NCBI RefSeq assembly: GCF_000787835.1
Contig: NZ_BBPP01000018.1
Location: 34,195-98,194, forward strand
Reading direction: 5' to 3'
Source of the DNA: Streptacidiphilus melanogenes
GTDB taxonomy: Bacteria > Actinomycetota > Actinomycetes > Streptomycetales > Streptomycetaceae
Length of the DNA stretch: 64,000 nucleotides
A program made the position numbers and the translations under genes. The notes under the pieces were generated by a model. It was not told the DNA's origin and ran no database searches. It saw only the letters and a list, made by a program, of their open reading frames with translations. Within the stretch, counting starts at the first letter, position 1. Every line of letters starts with the position of its first letter. Of this stretch, positions 25,493 through 33,507 are shown piece after piece.

Positions 25493-26859
25493 GCGCGGTG
25501 CGCGCGCCCGGCGCCCGCCGGACGCTGGCGGGCAACCTCGTGCTGCTCACCACGGTCGTCGCGGCCGTGGCGGCGCTGCTGACCGGGCTCGTCGCCTGGC
25601 AGTCCGCCGCGCACGCCGCCGAGCAGCGCGAACGGGACACGCTGACCCGGCAGGCCACGCTGCTGAGCCGGTTGCCCGTGATCTCCCCGGTGGTCTTCAC
25701 CGGCGCCGAGCGGCTGGCGGGGCCGAACGGCGAGCAGCTCGCCGTCGTCACGCCGGGCGGCGGCGTCACGGGCGGCGCGGCGCCGGCCGTCGACCTCGCC
25801 TCCAAATCGGCGCTGCTGGCCGGGCGGACCGTCTCGACCCGCGGCATCCTGGCCGGCCAGGACGTGCTGCTGGTGGGCGACCCGACCGCCCGCGGCGGCG
25901 CGGTGGTGCTGACCGAGCCGTACGCGACCGTCGACCGGGAGGCCGGTCAGGTCCGCCGGGACATCCTGCTGCCGCTGCTGGTCGGCCTGTTGGGCGCGGC
26001 GCTCGCGGGCGGACTGCTGGCCCGGCGGATCGCCCGGCCGCTCACCGCGTCGGCGGCGGTCGCCCACCGCCTGGCCGAGGGCGAGCGCGGCCTCGTCGCA
26101 CCCCTGACCGGACCGCGCGAGGCGGCGGAGATCGGCCGCGCCCTCACCGGCCTCGACCAGGCCCTGGCCCGCAGTGAGAACCGCCAGCGGGAGTTCCTCC
26201 TCTCCGTCTCCCACGAGCTGCGCACACCGCTGACCGCGGTTCAGGGTTACGCCGAGGCGCTGGCCGACGGCCTGATCGAACCCGAGCAGGTGCCGGACGT
26301 CGGCCGGACCCTCGCCGAGGAGACCAGCCGTCTGGACCGGTTCCTCGCCGACCTGCTCGACCTGGCGCGCCTGGAGGCGGACGACTTCCGCCTCGAACTC
26401 GCCGAGACCGAGCTCGGCGCGCTGCTCGCCGAGGCGGCGGCGTTCTGGTCCGGTCCGTGCGAACGCCAGGGCGTGGACCTGCGGTTGGAACAGCCGGACG
26501 CTCCGCTGGTGGTGCTGACGGACCCGTTCCGGGTCCGTCAGCTCCTCGACGGCCTGGTCCAGAACGCCCTGCGGGTCACCCCCGCCGGCGCGCCCATGGT
26601 GCTGGCGGCCCGCGCCGGGGACGGCGGCGCGGTGCAGATCGAGGTCCGCGACGGCGGCCCGGGGCTCAGCGAGGACGACGTCGCCGTCGCCTTCGACCCG
26701 GGCGCCCTGCGCGACCGCTACCGCACCACCCGCCCGGTCGGCACCGGCCTCGGCCTCGCCATCGCCCACCGCCTCACCACCCGTCTCGCCGGCACGATCA
26801 CCGCAACCGGCCACGGCCCGGAATCCGGAGCGTGCTTCACCGTGACACTGCGTCGGTAG
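25489..26859 (+). CDS. HAMP-containing sensor histidine kinase
   Basis: A 456-residue kinase with two transmembrane helices (about 15-37 and 162-182) flanking a roughly 120-residue extracellular sensor. A HAMP linker follows (ARPLTASAAVAHRLAEGERG), then HisKA (FLLSVSHELRTPLTAVQGYAEAL) and a HATPase_c domain (DGLVQNALRVTP, VRDGGPGL, GTGLGLAIAHRL). Starting at a GTG overlapping the regulator stop, it forms a classic OmpR-type pair. It probably senses an envelope signal linked to the divergent lipid transporter. Confidence 0.93.
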   Translation: MSAVRAPGARRTLAGNLVLLTTVVAAVAALLTGLVAWQSAAHAAEQRERDTLTRQATLLSRLPVISPVVFTGAERLAGPNGEQLAVVTPGGGVTGGAAPAVDLASKSALLAGRTVSTRGILAGQDVLLVGDPTARGGAVVLTEPYATVDREAGQVRRDILLPLLVGLLGAALAGGLLARRIARPLTASAAVAHRLAEGERGLVAPLTGPREAAEIGRALTGLDQALARSENRQREFLLSVSHELRTPLTAVQGYAEALADGLIEPEQVPDVGRTLAEETSRLDRFLADLLDLARLEADDFRLELAETELGALLAEAAAFWSGPCERQGVDLRLEQPDAPLVVLTDPFRVRQLLDGLVQNALRVTPAGAPMVLAARAGDGGAVQIEVRDGGPGLSEDDVAVAFDPGALRDRYRTTRPVGTGLGLAIAHRLTTRLAGTITATGHGPESGACFTVTLRR

Positions 26860-27205
26860 GCCGGGCCCGAAGGGGCCGTCGCAGCGCCGGGGCGCTGGGC
26901 TCTGCCGATGTGCGGCTCCGCCGCGGGGCGCGAGCAACCACCGACGTGGGGACACCCACGGCCGAAGGCCGTGCGAGGCCGACCGTGCGCTTGCCGAGCT
27001 CTACCCGCGTGGGGTGGGGGTATCTCCGGGCCCAGGCTGGATTGGGGTACCTCCCGGCCGTAGGCGGCTGGGCGGGGAAACCTCCCGGCCGTAGGTGGCT
27101 GGGGTGGGGGTACCTCCGGGCCCAGGCTGGGTTGGGGATACCTCCCGGCCGAAGCGGGGGTACCCACGCCGGAGGCGGGGGGATGGTCGCGCCCGCGCGG
27201 AGCGG
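26860..27205. repeat. Intergenic repeats: copy 2 of the interspersed repeat and a 90-bp direct repeat
   Basis: A 346-base gene-free stretch. CAGCGC-CGGG-GCGCTG (26882-26897) is a small hairpin after the kinase stop. Bases 26889-26945 match the repeat seen at 19485. Bases 27011-27060 and 27101-27151 are near-identical 50-bp copies, 90 bases apart, each containing CTCCGGGCCCAGGCTGG and ACCTCCCGGCCG. The latter element recurs a third time at about 27080. No coding potential is supported. Confidence 0.7.
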
Positions 27206-27988
27206 CTACTCGCCGCGGACGAGGCCGAAGCGGCCGTCGAAGCGGCGGTAGAGGAGGCGGCCGCGGCCGGAGTCCGGGTCGGCGTAGAACAGCGCGGAGA
27301 GCTCGGACTGCTCGCAGCGCTCGACCGCCTCGTGGTCCGTCAGGCGCGGCGCGGGGCGGGGGCAGAGGGTCAGCAGGGACGGGTTGTAGCGCGGAGCGCT
27401 CTCCGGCGCGGTGGAGGCGAGGCGGTAGCCGGTGGGGCCCGCGCGGTAGACGACGGAGTCCTGCTCGGTGGACGGGTCGGTGAACAGGTGGGCCTGGTAG
27501 TCCATCGCGTCCAGCGTCCGGACCGCGACCTCGGGGGCGCACCATACGAGCAGCGGCTCCTTGATGCGGGCGATGGCCGGCATCATCGCGCGGCCCGCGC
27601 GCTCCGCCCAGCCCGCGGCGGCCGGTCGGGGGTCCTCCCTGGTCGCGGCCGGGAGCTCCTCGGGGGCGTCGGCGCGCTCGGTCCACGGGCGGGGGCGCCA
27701 TTCGAGGGAGACCTCGGCGATCCGCTGCCGCAGGCCCTCGACCAGGCGGTCGCCGGCCAGGCGGGCGTCCGCGGCCAGGCGCTGAACGCGCACGCGGCGT
27801 CCGTCGACCTCCGCGTCCACCTGACACAGCGTCTGTTCCGTCTCCTCGTCGTGGGTGCGGCTCAGCCGCACCCGCAGCGCCTCGACCAGCGAGTCCGTCC
27901 CGCTGACCAGATCGCCGACCCGCCGCCTCACCTCGTGGGCGAGATCCAGCGCCACCCCGTCGGCACGCATCAAGATCGCGTCGTTCAC
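27206..27988 (-). CDS. HPF/S30AE-related ribosome-associated protein with tandem C-terminal domains
   Basis: About 260 residues. The N-terminal part (1-95) resembles a diverged S30AE/HPF domain (VRLSRTHDEETEQTLCQVDAEVDG). The C-terminal part carries two copies of the S30AE_C dimerisation unit: DAMDYQAHLFTDPSTEQDSVVYRAGPTGYRL (two parts, DAMDYQAHLFTDPST and VVYRAGPTGYRL) and SALFYADPDSGRGRLLYRRFDGRFGLV (SALFYADPDSGRG and LLYRRFDGRFGLV). Long-form HPFs dimerise 70S ribosomes during dormancy through one such domain, so a tandem copy is unusual. The GTG at 27988 follows a GGAGG site. GTG 28024 and ATG 27970 are alternatives. Confidence 0.78.
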   Translation of the reverse strand: MNDAILMRADGVALDLAHEVRRRVGDLVSGTDSLVEALRVRLSRTHDEETEQTLCQVDAEVDGRRVRVQRLAADARLAGDRLVEGLRQRIAEVSLEWRPRPWTERADAPEELPAATREDPRPAAAGWAERAGRAMMPAIARIKEPLLVWCAPEVAVRTLDAMDYQAHLFTDPSTEQDSVVYRAGPTGYRLASTAPESAPRYNPSLLTLCPRPAPRLTDHEAVERCEQSELSALFYADPDSGRGRLLYRRFDGRFGLVRGE

Positions 27989-28302
27989 GAGCCCAAGCCC
28001 TCCGCAGTTCGCCTCTCCAGCCACCGGGGACCGTCCCCGTGCAGCCGATATTCCACATCCGTCAGGAAGAGTGTCCAGTGCCGAAAGGTACGAATCGACG
28101 CCGGGGTGCCCACTGGCGAGAGTGTTGCGCAGTTCTGATCAATTGCGGAATCAGCGTGCAGAAGTGCGCACAGATGTCTATCCATTCGCGCAGTCCTTCC
28201 CTAGCATCTGAGCCGACGTCGCACCCCTGCGAGTGCGCCTCCCCTCATGCGCGCCCCCACGCGCGTGACGCGGCGTCATCCACTTCTCCCGAAGGGACAA
28301 CC
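27989..28302. promoter_or_regulatory. Divergent upstream region of the HPF-like gene and alpha-galactosidase
   Basis: About 310 bases, with a comparatively AT-rich patch at 28100-28200 (AGTTCTGATCAATTGCGG), the expected promoter location for both divergent genes. TAGCAT (28202-28207) would suit a -10 box for the galactosidase. I see no LacI-type palindrome like those at 40 kb. Confidence 0.4.
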
Positions 28303-29988
28303 GTGCCCCGCTCCGGAACGAAGACCATGCGCGGCCTCGTCGCCACGCTGGCCGCCGTCGGCGCCGCGTTAACGCTGAGTCTGGCCGCAGCCCCGCAGGC
28401 GACCGCCTCGCCGACCGCGACCTCCGGCACCCCGCTCGCGCCGACACCGCCCATGGGCTGGAACGACTGGGCCCACTTCCAGTGCGGCTACACCGAGTCG
28501 ACGATCCTGGCCAACGCCCGCGCGCTGGTTTCCACCGGGCTCGCCGCCAAGGGCTACGACACCGTCACCACCGACGACTGCTGGATGCAGGCCGGCCGCG
28601 ACGCAGGCGGAAACCTGCAGGCCGACCCGAGCCGCTTCCCCGACGGCATGGCCTACGTCGGACAGCAGCTGCACGCCCTGGGCCTCAAGTTCGGCATCTA
28701 CGAGGACGCCGGCACGTCCACCTGCGGTGGTTACGCAGGAAGTTGGGGCCACTGGCAGCAGGACGCGAACCTCTTCGCCTCCTGGGGAGTGGACTACCTC
28801 AAGCTCGACGGCTGCAACGTGCCCTCCGTGGCCGGGCAGAGCTCCGAGCAGGCCTACCAGAGCGCCTACCAGCAGATGAGCCAGGCGCTGAAGGCGACCG
28901 GGCGTCCGATCGTCTTCTCCGAGTCGGCCCCCGCCTACTTCCAGGGCACCACCGACTGGAACACCGTGCTGGGCTGGGTCGGCCAGTACGGCCAACTCTG
29001 GCGCGAGGGCTACGACATCGCGACGTACGACGCGAGCAAGCCGAACACCAGCCGGTGGAGCAGTGTGCTGGGCAACTACGGCTACAACAATCCGATCCAC
29101 CGCTACGAGAGTCCCGGCAACTGGAACGACCCGGACTTCGTCATCGCCGGCGACGGGGGCATGACCGCCGCCGAGTCGCGCAGCCAGCTCTCGCTCTGGG
29201 CGGAGATGGGTGCGCCGATGATCCTCAGCGACGACGTGACGCAGCTCAGCGCGGCCTCCGTCGCCGACCTCGGCAACAGCGGCGTCATCGCCGTCGACCA
29301 GGACTCCCTCGGCCACCCCGGCTACGTCGTCTCCCAGAACGGGACGCTCGACGTGCTGACCCGCCCGCTGGCGAACGGCGACCGCGCCGTCGCGATCCTC
29401 AACCGCTCCGCCGCAACGGTCACCGCGAACACCACCACCGCGGCGGCCGGGTTCACCGGGGGCAGTGGCTGCACGTTCGCGGTCAAGGACCTGTGGTCCG
29501 GCACGACCTCGACCACGAGCGGCGCGATCAGCGCCTCCGTGCCGGCGCACGGGACCGCGATGCTGCGGATCACCCCGGGCGCGGGCTGCGGCGGGACCGT
29601 CCAGAGCGGCCAGGTGACCGGCATCGCCGGCCAGTGCCTGGACGACTCCGGTTCCGGCACCGCCGACGGGAACCCGGTCATCGTCTACGGCTGCACCGGC
29701 AACCCCAACCAGCAGTGGACGCTCCCCGGGGACGGCACCGTGCGCACCCTGGGCAAGTGCCTGGACGTGCCGGGAGCGGCGACCACCGCCGGAACCTACG
29801 TCGACCTGCGCGGCTGCAACGGCTCCGCGGGGCAGCAGTGGAGCTACGACCAGGCGGGCAACCTGGTGAACCCGAACTCCGGCGACTGCCTGGACGTCTA
29901 CGGGGGCGGCTCCGCCAACGGCACCAGGCTCGACGTCTGGCCCTGCGGGCAGAACCAGTTCAACCAGACCTGGTCGCTGCCGCAGTAG
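28303..29988 (+). CDS. Secreted GH27 alpha-galactosidase with ricin-type lectin domain
   Basis: A 561-residue secreted glycosidase. Signal peptide about 1-35 (GLVATLAAVGAALTLSLAAA). The GH27 barrel (about 47-330) starts with TPPMGWNDWAHFQC. Predicted nucleophile Asp169 is in YLKLDGC and acid/base Asp276 in GNWNDPDF. A beta-sandwich domain (to about 430) and a ricin-B trefoil (about 435-561, with repeated QCLDD, KCLDV, DCLDV and QQW motifs) follow. It removes terminal alpha-galactose (galactomannan, raffinose-type sugars), and the lectin binds the polymer. The GTG start has a GAAGGGA site. It heads a carbohydrate-use island. Confidence 0.93.
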   Translation: MPRSGTKTMRGLVATLAAVGAALTLSLAAAPQATASPTATSGTPLAPTPPMGWNDWAHFQCGYTESTILANARALVSTGLAAKGYDTVTTDDCWMQAGRDAGGNLQADPSRFPDGMAYVGQQLHALGLKFGIYEDAGTSTCGGYAGSWGHWQQDANLFASWGVDYLKLDGCNVPSVAGQSSEQAYQSAYQQMSQALKATGRPIVFSESAPAYFQGTTDWNTVLGWVGQYGQLWREGYDIATYDASKPNTSRWSSVLGNYGYNNPIHRYESPGNWNDPDFVIAGDGGMTAAESRSQLSLWAEMGAPMILSDDVTQLSAASVADLGNSGVIAVDQDSLGHPGYVVSQNGTLDVLTRPLANGDRAVAILNRSAATVTANTTTAAAGFTGGSGCTFAVKDLWSGTTSTTSGAISASVPAHGTAMLRITPGAGCGGTVQSGQVTGIAGQCLDDSGSGTADGNPVIVYGCTGNPNQQWTLPGDGTVRTLGKCLDVPGAATTAGTYVDLRGCNGSAGQQWSYDQAGNLVNPNSGDCLDVYGGGSANGTRLDVWPCGQNQFNQTWSLPQ

Positions 29989-30100
29989 CCCGCGCGTCGG
30001 TCCGGCCGACCTCCGGTGGTGCCGCCCGTTGCACAGTCCTGAGCACTCTCCATATAAAGGACACAACTTCGAGCGCTGCACCACCGGGGGAGGAACGGCC

Positions 30101-31075
30101 GTGACACGAACCGCAGCGGCGGCGGACGGGGTCGTCCTGGCTCTCGACGCCGGCGGCAGCCGGATCAGGGGCGCCGTGCTCGCGCCCGACGCCACCGTGC
30201 TGCACCGCGCGAGCGCGGAGACGGGTGTCGAGCGCGGCCCCGACGCCGTGGTGGAGACTCTGCTCGACCTCGCCGGGGAGCTGGCTGCCGAGCACCGTCC
30301 GGTCGCGGCGGGCATCGCCGTGCCCGGCATCATCGACCAGGCGGCCGGGATCTGCACCTTCGCGGCCAACCTCGGCTGGCGCGACGTGCCGATCAGGCAG
30401 TGGGCGGCCGAGGAGCTCGGCATCCCCGTCGTACTGGGCCACGACGTGCGGGCGGCCGCCCTGGCCGAGGCGCGGCTCGGCGCGGGGCGCGGCTGCCGGT
30501 CCTTCCTGTTCGTGCAGATGGGGGCCGGCGTCGCGGCGGCGCTGGTGCTGGACGGGCGCATCCTGGTCGGCGGTCACGGGTCGGCCGGGGAGATCGGCCA
30601 CCTGACCGTCCGCCCGCGCGGACGGCTCTGCGCCTGCGGCAAGCGCGGCTGCCTGGAAACGGTGGCCTCCGACGCGGCGCTGGCCGGCGCGTACAGCAGG
30701 GCGACCGGCGAGCAGGTCGGCGCGGAGGAGCTGTGGCGCCGCGCCCAGGCCGGCGACGACGTCGCCGAGTGGCTGTGGGACCGCACGGTGCCCGCCCTGG
30801 CCGACGGGCTGGCCGCGGCGGTCGCGCTGTTCGACCCGCGCCGCATCGTGGTGGGCGGCGGTCCGGCACAGGTCGGACGCTCCTGCTTCGACCCGCTCCG
30901 CACGGCGCTGGAGAAGCGCCTCGCCTTCCAGACCACGCCGGAGATCCTCCCTGCGGGGCTGGGCCGCGACGCGGGCTGTGTCGGCGCGGGCCTGCTGGCG
31001 TTGGAGCAGCGCCCCGTGCGTGCGCGCGTCGGCGCCCCACCGCGCCCGCACGCCCGCCTCGCCACCCGCCGCTGA
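30101..31075 (+). CDS. ROK-family sugar kinase
   Basis: A 324-residue ROK protein without an N-terminal DNA-binding domain, so a kinase rather than a repressor. Motifs: phosphate-binding LALDAGGSRIRGAVL, catalytic GHDVRAAALAEARLG, and zinc-binding GRLCACGKRGCLET. It would phosphorylate a hexose or N-acetylhexosamine with ATP. The GTG at 30101 has a GGGGGAGG site. Given the alpha-galactosidase 112 bases upstream, the substrate could be a released sugar, though ROK kinases act mostly on glucose-type sugars. Confidence 0.9.
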   Translation: MTRTAAAADGVVLALDAGGSRIRGAVLAPDATVLHRASAETGVERGPDAVVETLLDLAGELAAEHRPVAAGIAVPGIIDQAAGICTFAANLGWRDVPIRQWAAEELGIPVVLGHDVRAAALAEARLGAGRGCRSFLFVQMGAGVAAALVLDGRILVGGHGSAGEIGHLTVRPRGRLCACGKRGCLETVASDAALAGAYSRATGEQVGAEELWRRAQAGDDVAEWLWDRTVPALADGLAAAVALFDPRRIVVGGGPAQVGRSCFDPLRTALEKRLAFQTTPEILPAGLGRDAGCVGAGLLALEQRPVRARVGAPPRPHARLATRR

Positions 31076-31114
31076 CGCCCTCCGGGCGGGCCGCGGTCTT
31101 GACGCGGGGCTGAT

Positions 31115-31137
31115 TAGTTCGGATCCTAGCGGAACTA
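31115..31137. promoter_or_regulatory. Dyad operator candidate upstream of the lectin/beta-propeller gene
   Basis: TAGTTC (31115-31120) and GAACTA (31132-31137) are inverted around an 11-base centre, 39 bases before the next start codon, inside a locally AT-rich stretch. The spacing suits a dimeric repressor. It differs from the GAGAGCGCTCTC-type sites at 40 kb. Confidence 0.4.
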
Positions 31138-31176
31138 TTTCTCTCGCTCCTCTCCCACCCCCGTGGAAGGACCCCG

Positions 31177-33390
31177 ATGAGCAGTTCCCTCCGACCGCGC
31201 CTGGTGGCCGCGACCGCGTTCGCGGTCGTCGCCGCAGGGCTGCCGCTGTTCCCCGCCGCGGCCGCGCATGCGGCGTCCGGCGGCACGATCACCGTCGGCG
31301 GCCAGTGCCTGGACGACGTGAACGCCGCCACCGCCGACGGCAGTCCGATCCAGCTCGCCGCCTGCGACGGAACCCCCGCGCAGAGCTTCGCCTGGAACGC
31401 CGACGGCACCGTCGGCGTCCTCGGCACGTGCCTCGCCGTCGCGGGCGGTTCCGAGGCCGACGGCGCGGCCCTGCAGCTGGCCGCCTGCTCCGGCGCCGCG
31501 CCGGAAGAGCACTTCGCGTTCCAGCCGGACGCCACCGTGCTCAGCGCCGCGTCAGGCAAGTGCCTCCAGGTGCAGGGGAGTTCGGCGGCTCCCGGCGCAG
31601 CCGTCGGGCTGGAGCCGTGCAACCCCTCGCAGGCCCTGCAGGACTTCACCGCCGCGACCGCGCCCGCGTCCGGCTACACCCTCTCCGCCGGTACGTCCGT
31701 CTCCGGCGGGAACGGGGACGACACCCCCGCGTTCCCGTATCTGGACAAGAACGGGCAGTTCTACTACCAGTCCGCGCACTCGCTCTACGGCGCGACCGAC
31801 AGCCGGTCCTGGGACTTCTACACCGGTAAGGACTTCGACACCGCGTCGACGGCGTCGATCAGCAAGTCCGGTACCAACAAGGACACCACCGCGTTCTGCG
31901 ACAACAGCCCGACCGGCGTGAACGCCACCGACGCGCCCTCCGGTTCCGGATACGCCCAGCGCAACTACTGCGACCTGGTGGGCGTCTGGGTCGACCCGGA
32001 CACCGGCACCTGGTACGGGCTGGTGCACAACGAGTTCACCCCGCAGCCCTTCGGCGACGGGCTGCACTACGACGCGATCGACTACGCCTCCTCGACCGAC
32101 CGGGGCGCCACCTGGACCATCCAGGGCCACGCCGTCACCTCGCCGTACTCCACCAAGCGCGGGGACACCGCGGCGTTCCCCAACTCCACGTACTACTACG
32201 GCGACGGCGACCCGCGGCTGTTCGTCGACCAGCGCTCGGGCTACTTCTACGTCTTCTACATGTCCCGCCTGGTCGACAAGACCGGCGGCTGGGGCGGCTT
32301 CCAGGAGCACGTGGCCCGCGCGCCCATCTCGAAGAAGATGAGCTCCAGTTCGTGGAGCAAGTGGTACGACGGTTCGTGGTCGCAACCCGGTGTCGGAGGC
32401 GCGGAGAGCGACGTCATCCCCTCCGACGGCGTCGGCTCCGGCTGGATCCCGTCCGCGCGGGGCTACTCGCCCAGCACGGCCGGCAGCGTCGCCAGCCAGA
32501 TCGCGGCCGGGACCACACCCGTCACCTCGCAGCTGTCGGTGCTGAACATCGCCTGGGACGCCTACCTCGGCAAGTACATCGGCACCCCCGAGAACGAGGC
32601 CGGCAGCGACCAGCCGCAGCACTTCTACGTGACCGACGACCTGGCCACCGAGAAGTGGACCGACATCGGCTCCGCGGGTCCCGCCCAGAGCTCCTGGTAC
32701 CGCTGGTTCCTGGATCCGGCCAACCTGACCTCCGGCGCGATCGTCGGCCGCAGCTTCCGCTCGTACTGCGAGTACTCCTGCACCCCGGACGACTCCGAGT
32801 ACACCCAGTTCACCGTCGCTCCGACGTCCCTTGCCGGGCTGCCGTCCTCACCGGTCGGCGCAGGCGGCTCGTACCGGGTCGGCGCGGGCGACGGCCGGTA
32901 CCTGACGCAGAGCGGCAACAGCCTCACCACGACCACCGCCCCGTCGGGCTCCTCCGCGCAGTGGACGTTCACGCCCACCGGTGACGGCTTCTTCACCGTC
33001 GCCAACGCCTCCAGCGGCCAACTGCTCGGCGTGGACCCGACGAAGAACGCGGGCCGCGCCTGGGACACGGCCGCGAAGCTCGGCAGGCCGGGAGCCGAGG
33101 GACCGACGGTCGGTCAGCAGTGGTCGATCCAGACGGTGATGCAGTCCCCGGCCACGAGCGGGGCCTCGACGCCCACCGGCGGCTACCGACTGGTCAACCG
33201 CTACAGCGGCCTCGCCCTCAGCCTGACCGGCGGCAGCGCCGCCGTGGCGACGGCCCCGCAGCGCGGCTGGAACAACAGCGGGACGGCCGGGGACACCCGT
33301 CCCGTCTCCGCGCAGACGCTCACCTTCACCGCGGCGGCCGCCGGGCGGCAGGACACCGGCTCCGCCCTGCGGTGGCGGACGGCCGGCTGA
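31177..33390 (+). CDS. Secreted ricin-lectin / beta-propeller (GH43-like) protein
   Basis: A 737-residue secreted protein. Signal peptide 1-33 (ATAFAVVAAGLPLFPAAAAH). Ricin-B trefoil at about 36-165 (QCLDDVN, TCLAVAGG, KCLQVQG). A central region (about 170-560) reads like a five-bladed propeller of the GH43/sialidase type (VGVWVDPDTGTWYGLVHNEF, YASSTDRGATW, GDGDPRLFVDQRSGYFYVFY). The C-terminus (about 565-735) contains a second trefoil-like module (YRLVNRYSGLALSLTGG). It probably binds and perhaps cleaves plant or microbial glycans outside the cell. The catalytic acids cannot be assigned with certainty. It starts at an ATG with a GGAAGGA site. Confidence 0.8.
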   Translation: MSSSLRPRLVAATAFAVVAAGLPLFPAAAAHAASGGTITVGGQCLDDVNAATADGSPIQLAACDGTPAQSFAWNADGTVGVLGTCLAVAGGSEADGAALQLAACSGAAPEEHFAFQPDATVLSAASGKCLQVQGSSAAPGAAVGLEPCNPSQALQDFTAATAPASGYTLSAGTSVSGGNGDDTPAFPYLDKNGQFYYQSAHSLYGATDSRSWDFYTGKDFDTASTASISKSGTNKDTTAFCDNSPTGVNATDAPSGSGYAQRNYCDLVGVWVDPDTGTWYGLVHNEFTPQPFGDGLHYDAIDYASSTDRGATWTIQGHAVTSPYSTKRGDTAAFPNSTYYYGDGDPRLFVDQRSGYFYVFYMSRLVDKTGGWGGFQEHVARAPISKKMSSSSWSKWYDGSWSQPGVGGAESDVIPSDGVGSGWIPSARGYSPSTAGSVASQIAAGTTPVTSQLSVLNIAWDAYLGKYIGTPENEAGSDQPQHFYVTDDLATEKWTDIGSAGPAQSSWYRWFLDPANLTSGAIVGRSFRSYCEYSCTPDDSEYTQFTVAPTSLAGLPSSPVGAGGSYRVGAGDGRYLTQSGNSLTTTTAPSGSSAQWTFTPTGDGFFTVANASSGQLLGVDPTKNAGRAWDTAAKLGRPGAEGPTVGQQWSIQTVMQSPATSGASTPTGGYRLVNRYSGLALSLTGGSAAVATAPQRGWNNSGTAGDTRPVSAQTLTFTAAAAGRQDTGSALRWRTAG

Positions 33391-33404
33391 GGCCGACCGC
33401 GCAC

Positions 33405-33450
33405 GCGCAGCGGCGCCGCCGGACGGAGCGTCCCGGCGGCGCCGCTGCGC
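33405..33450. terminator. Strong hairpin terminator
   Basis: Perfect 18-bp arms GCGCAGCGGCGCCGCCGG and CCGGCGGCGCCGCTGCGC around a ten-base loop, 15 bases after the stop of the lectin/beta-propeller gene. Confidence 0.8.
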
Positions 33451-33472
33451 GCAGCTCGTGCCGCGTTGGGCA

Positions 33473-33501
33473 CGCCGCCCCCCAGGGGCGGCGTGTATAA
33501 C
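33473..33501 (+). promoter_or_regulatory. lacI-family promoter with overlapping palindrome
   Basis: TATAAC (33496-33501) is a good -10 box ending six bases before the ATG at 33508, implying a leaderless or near-leaderless transcript. Just upstream is the hairpin CGCCGCCCC / GGGGCGGCG (33473-33493), placed where an autoregulatory operator would block polymerase. Confidence 0.5.
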
Positions 33502-33507
33502 TCATGC

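Noticed and set aside
27011-27151. Direct repeats considered as CRISPR or origin iterons
   Set aside because: Only two to three imperfect long units, no cas or replication genes, and typical noncoding GC-rich repeats.
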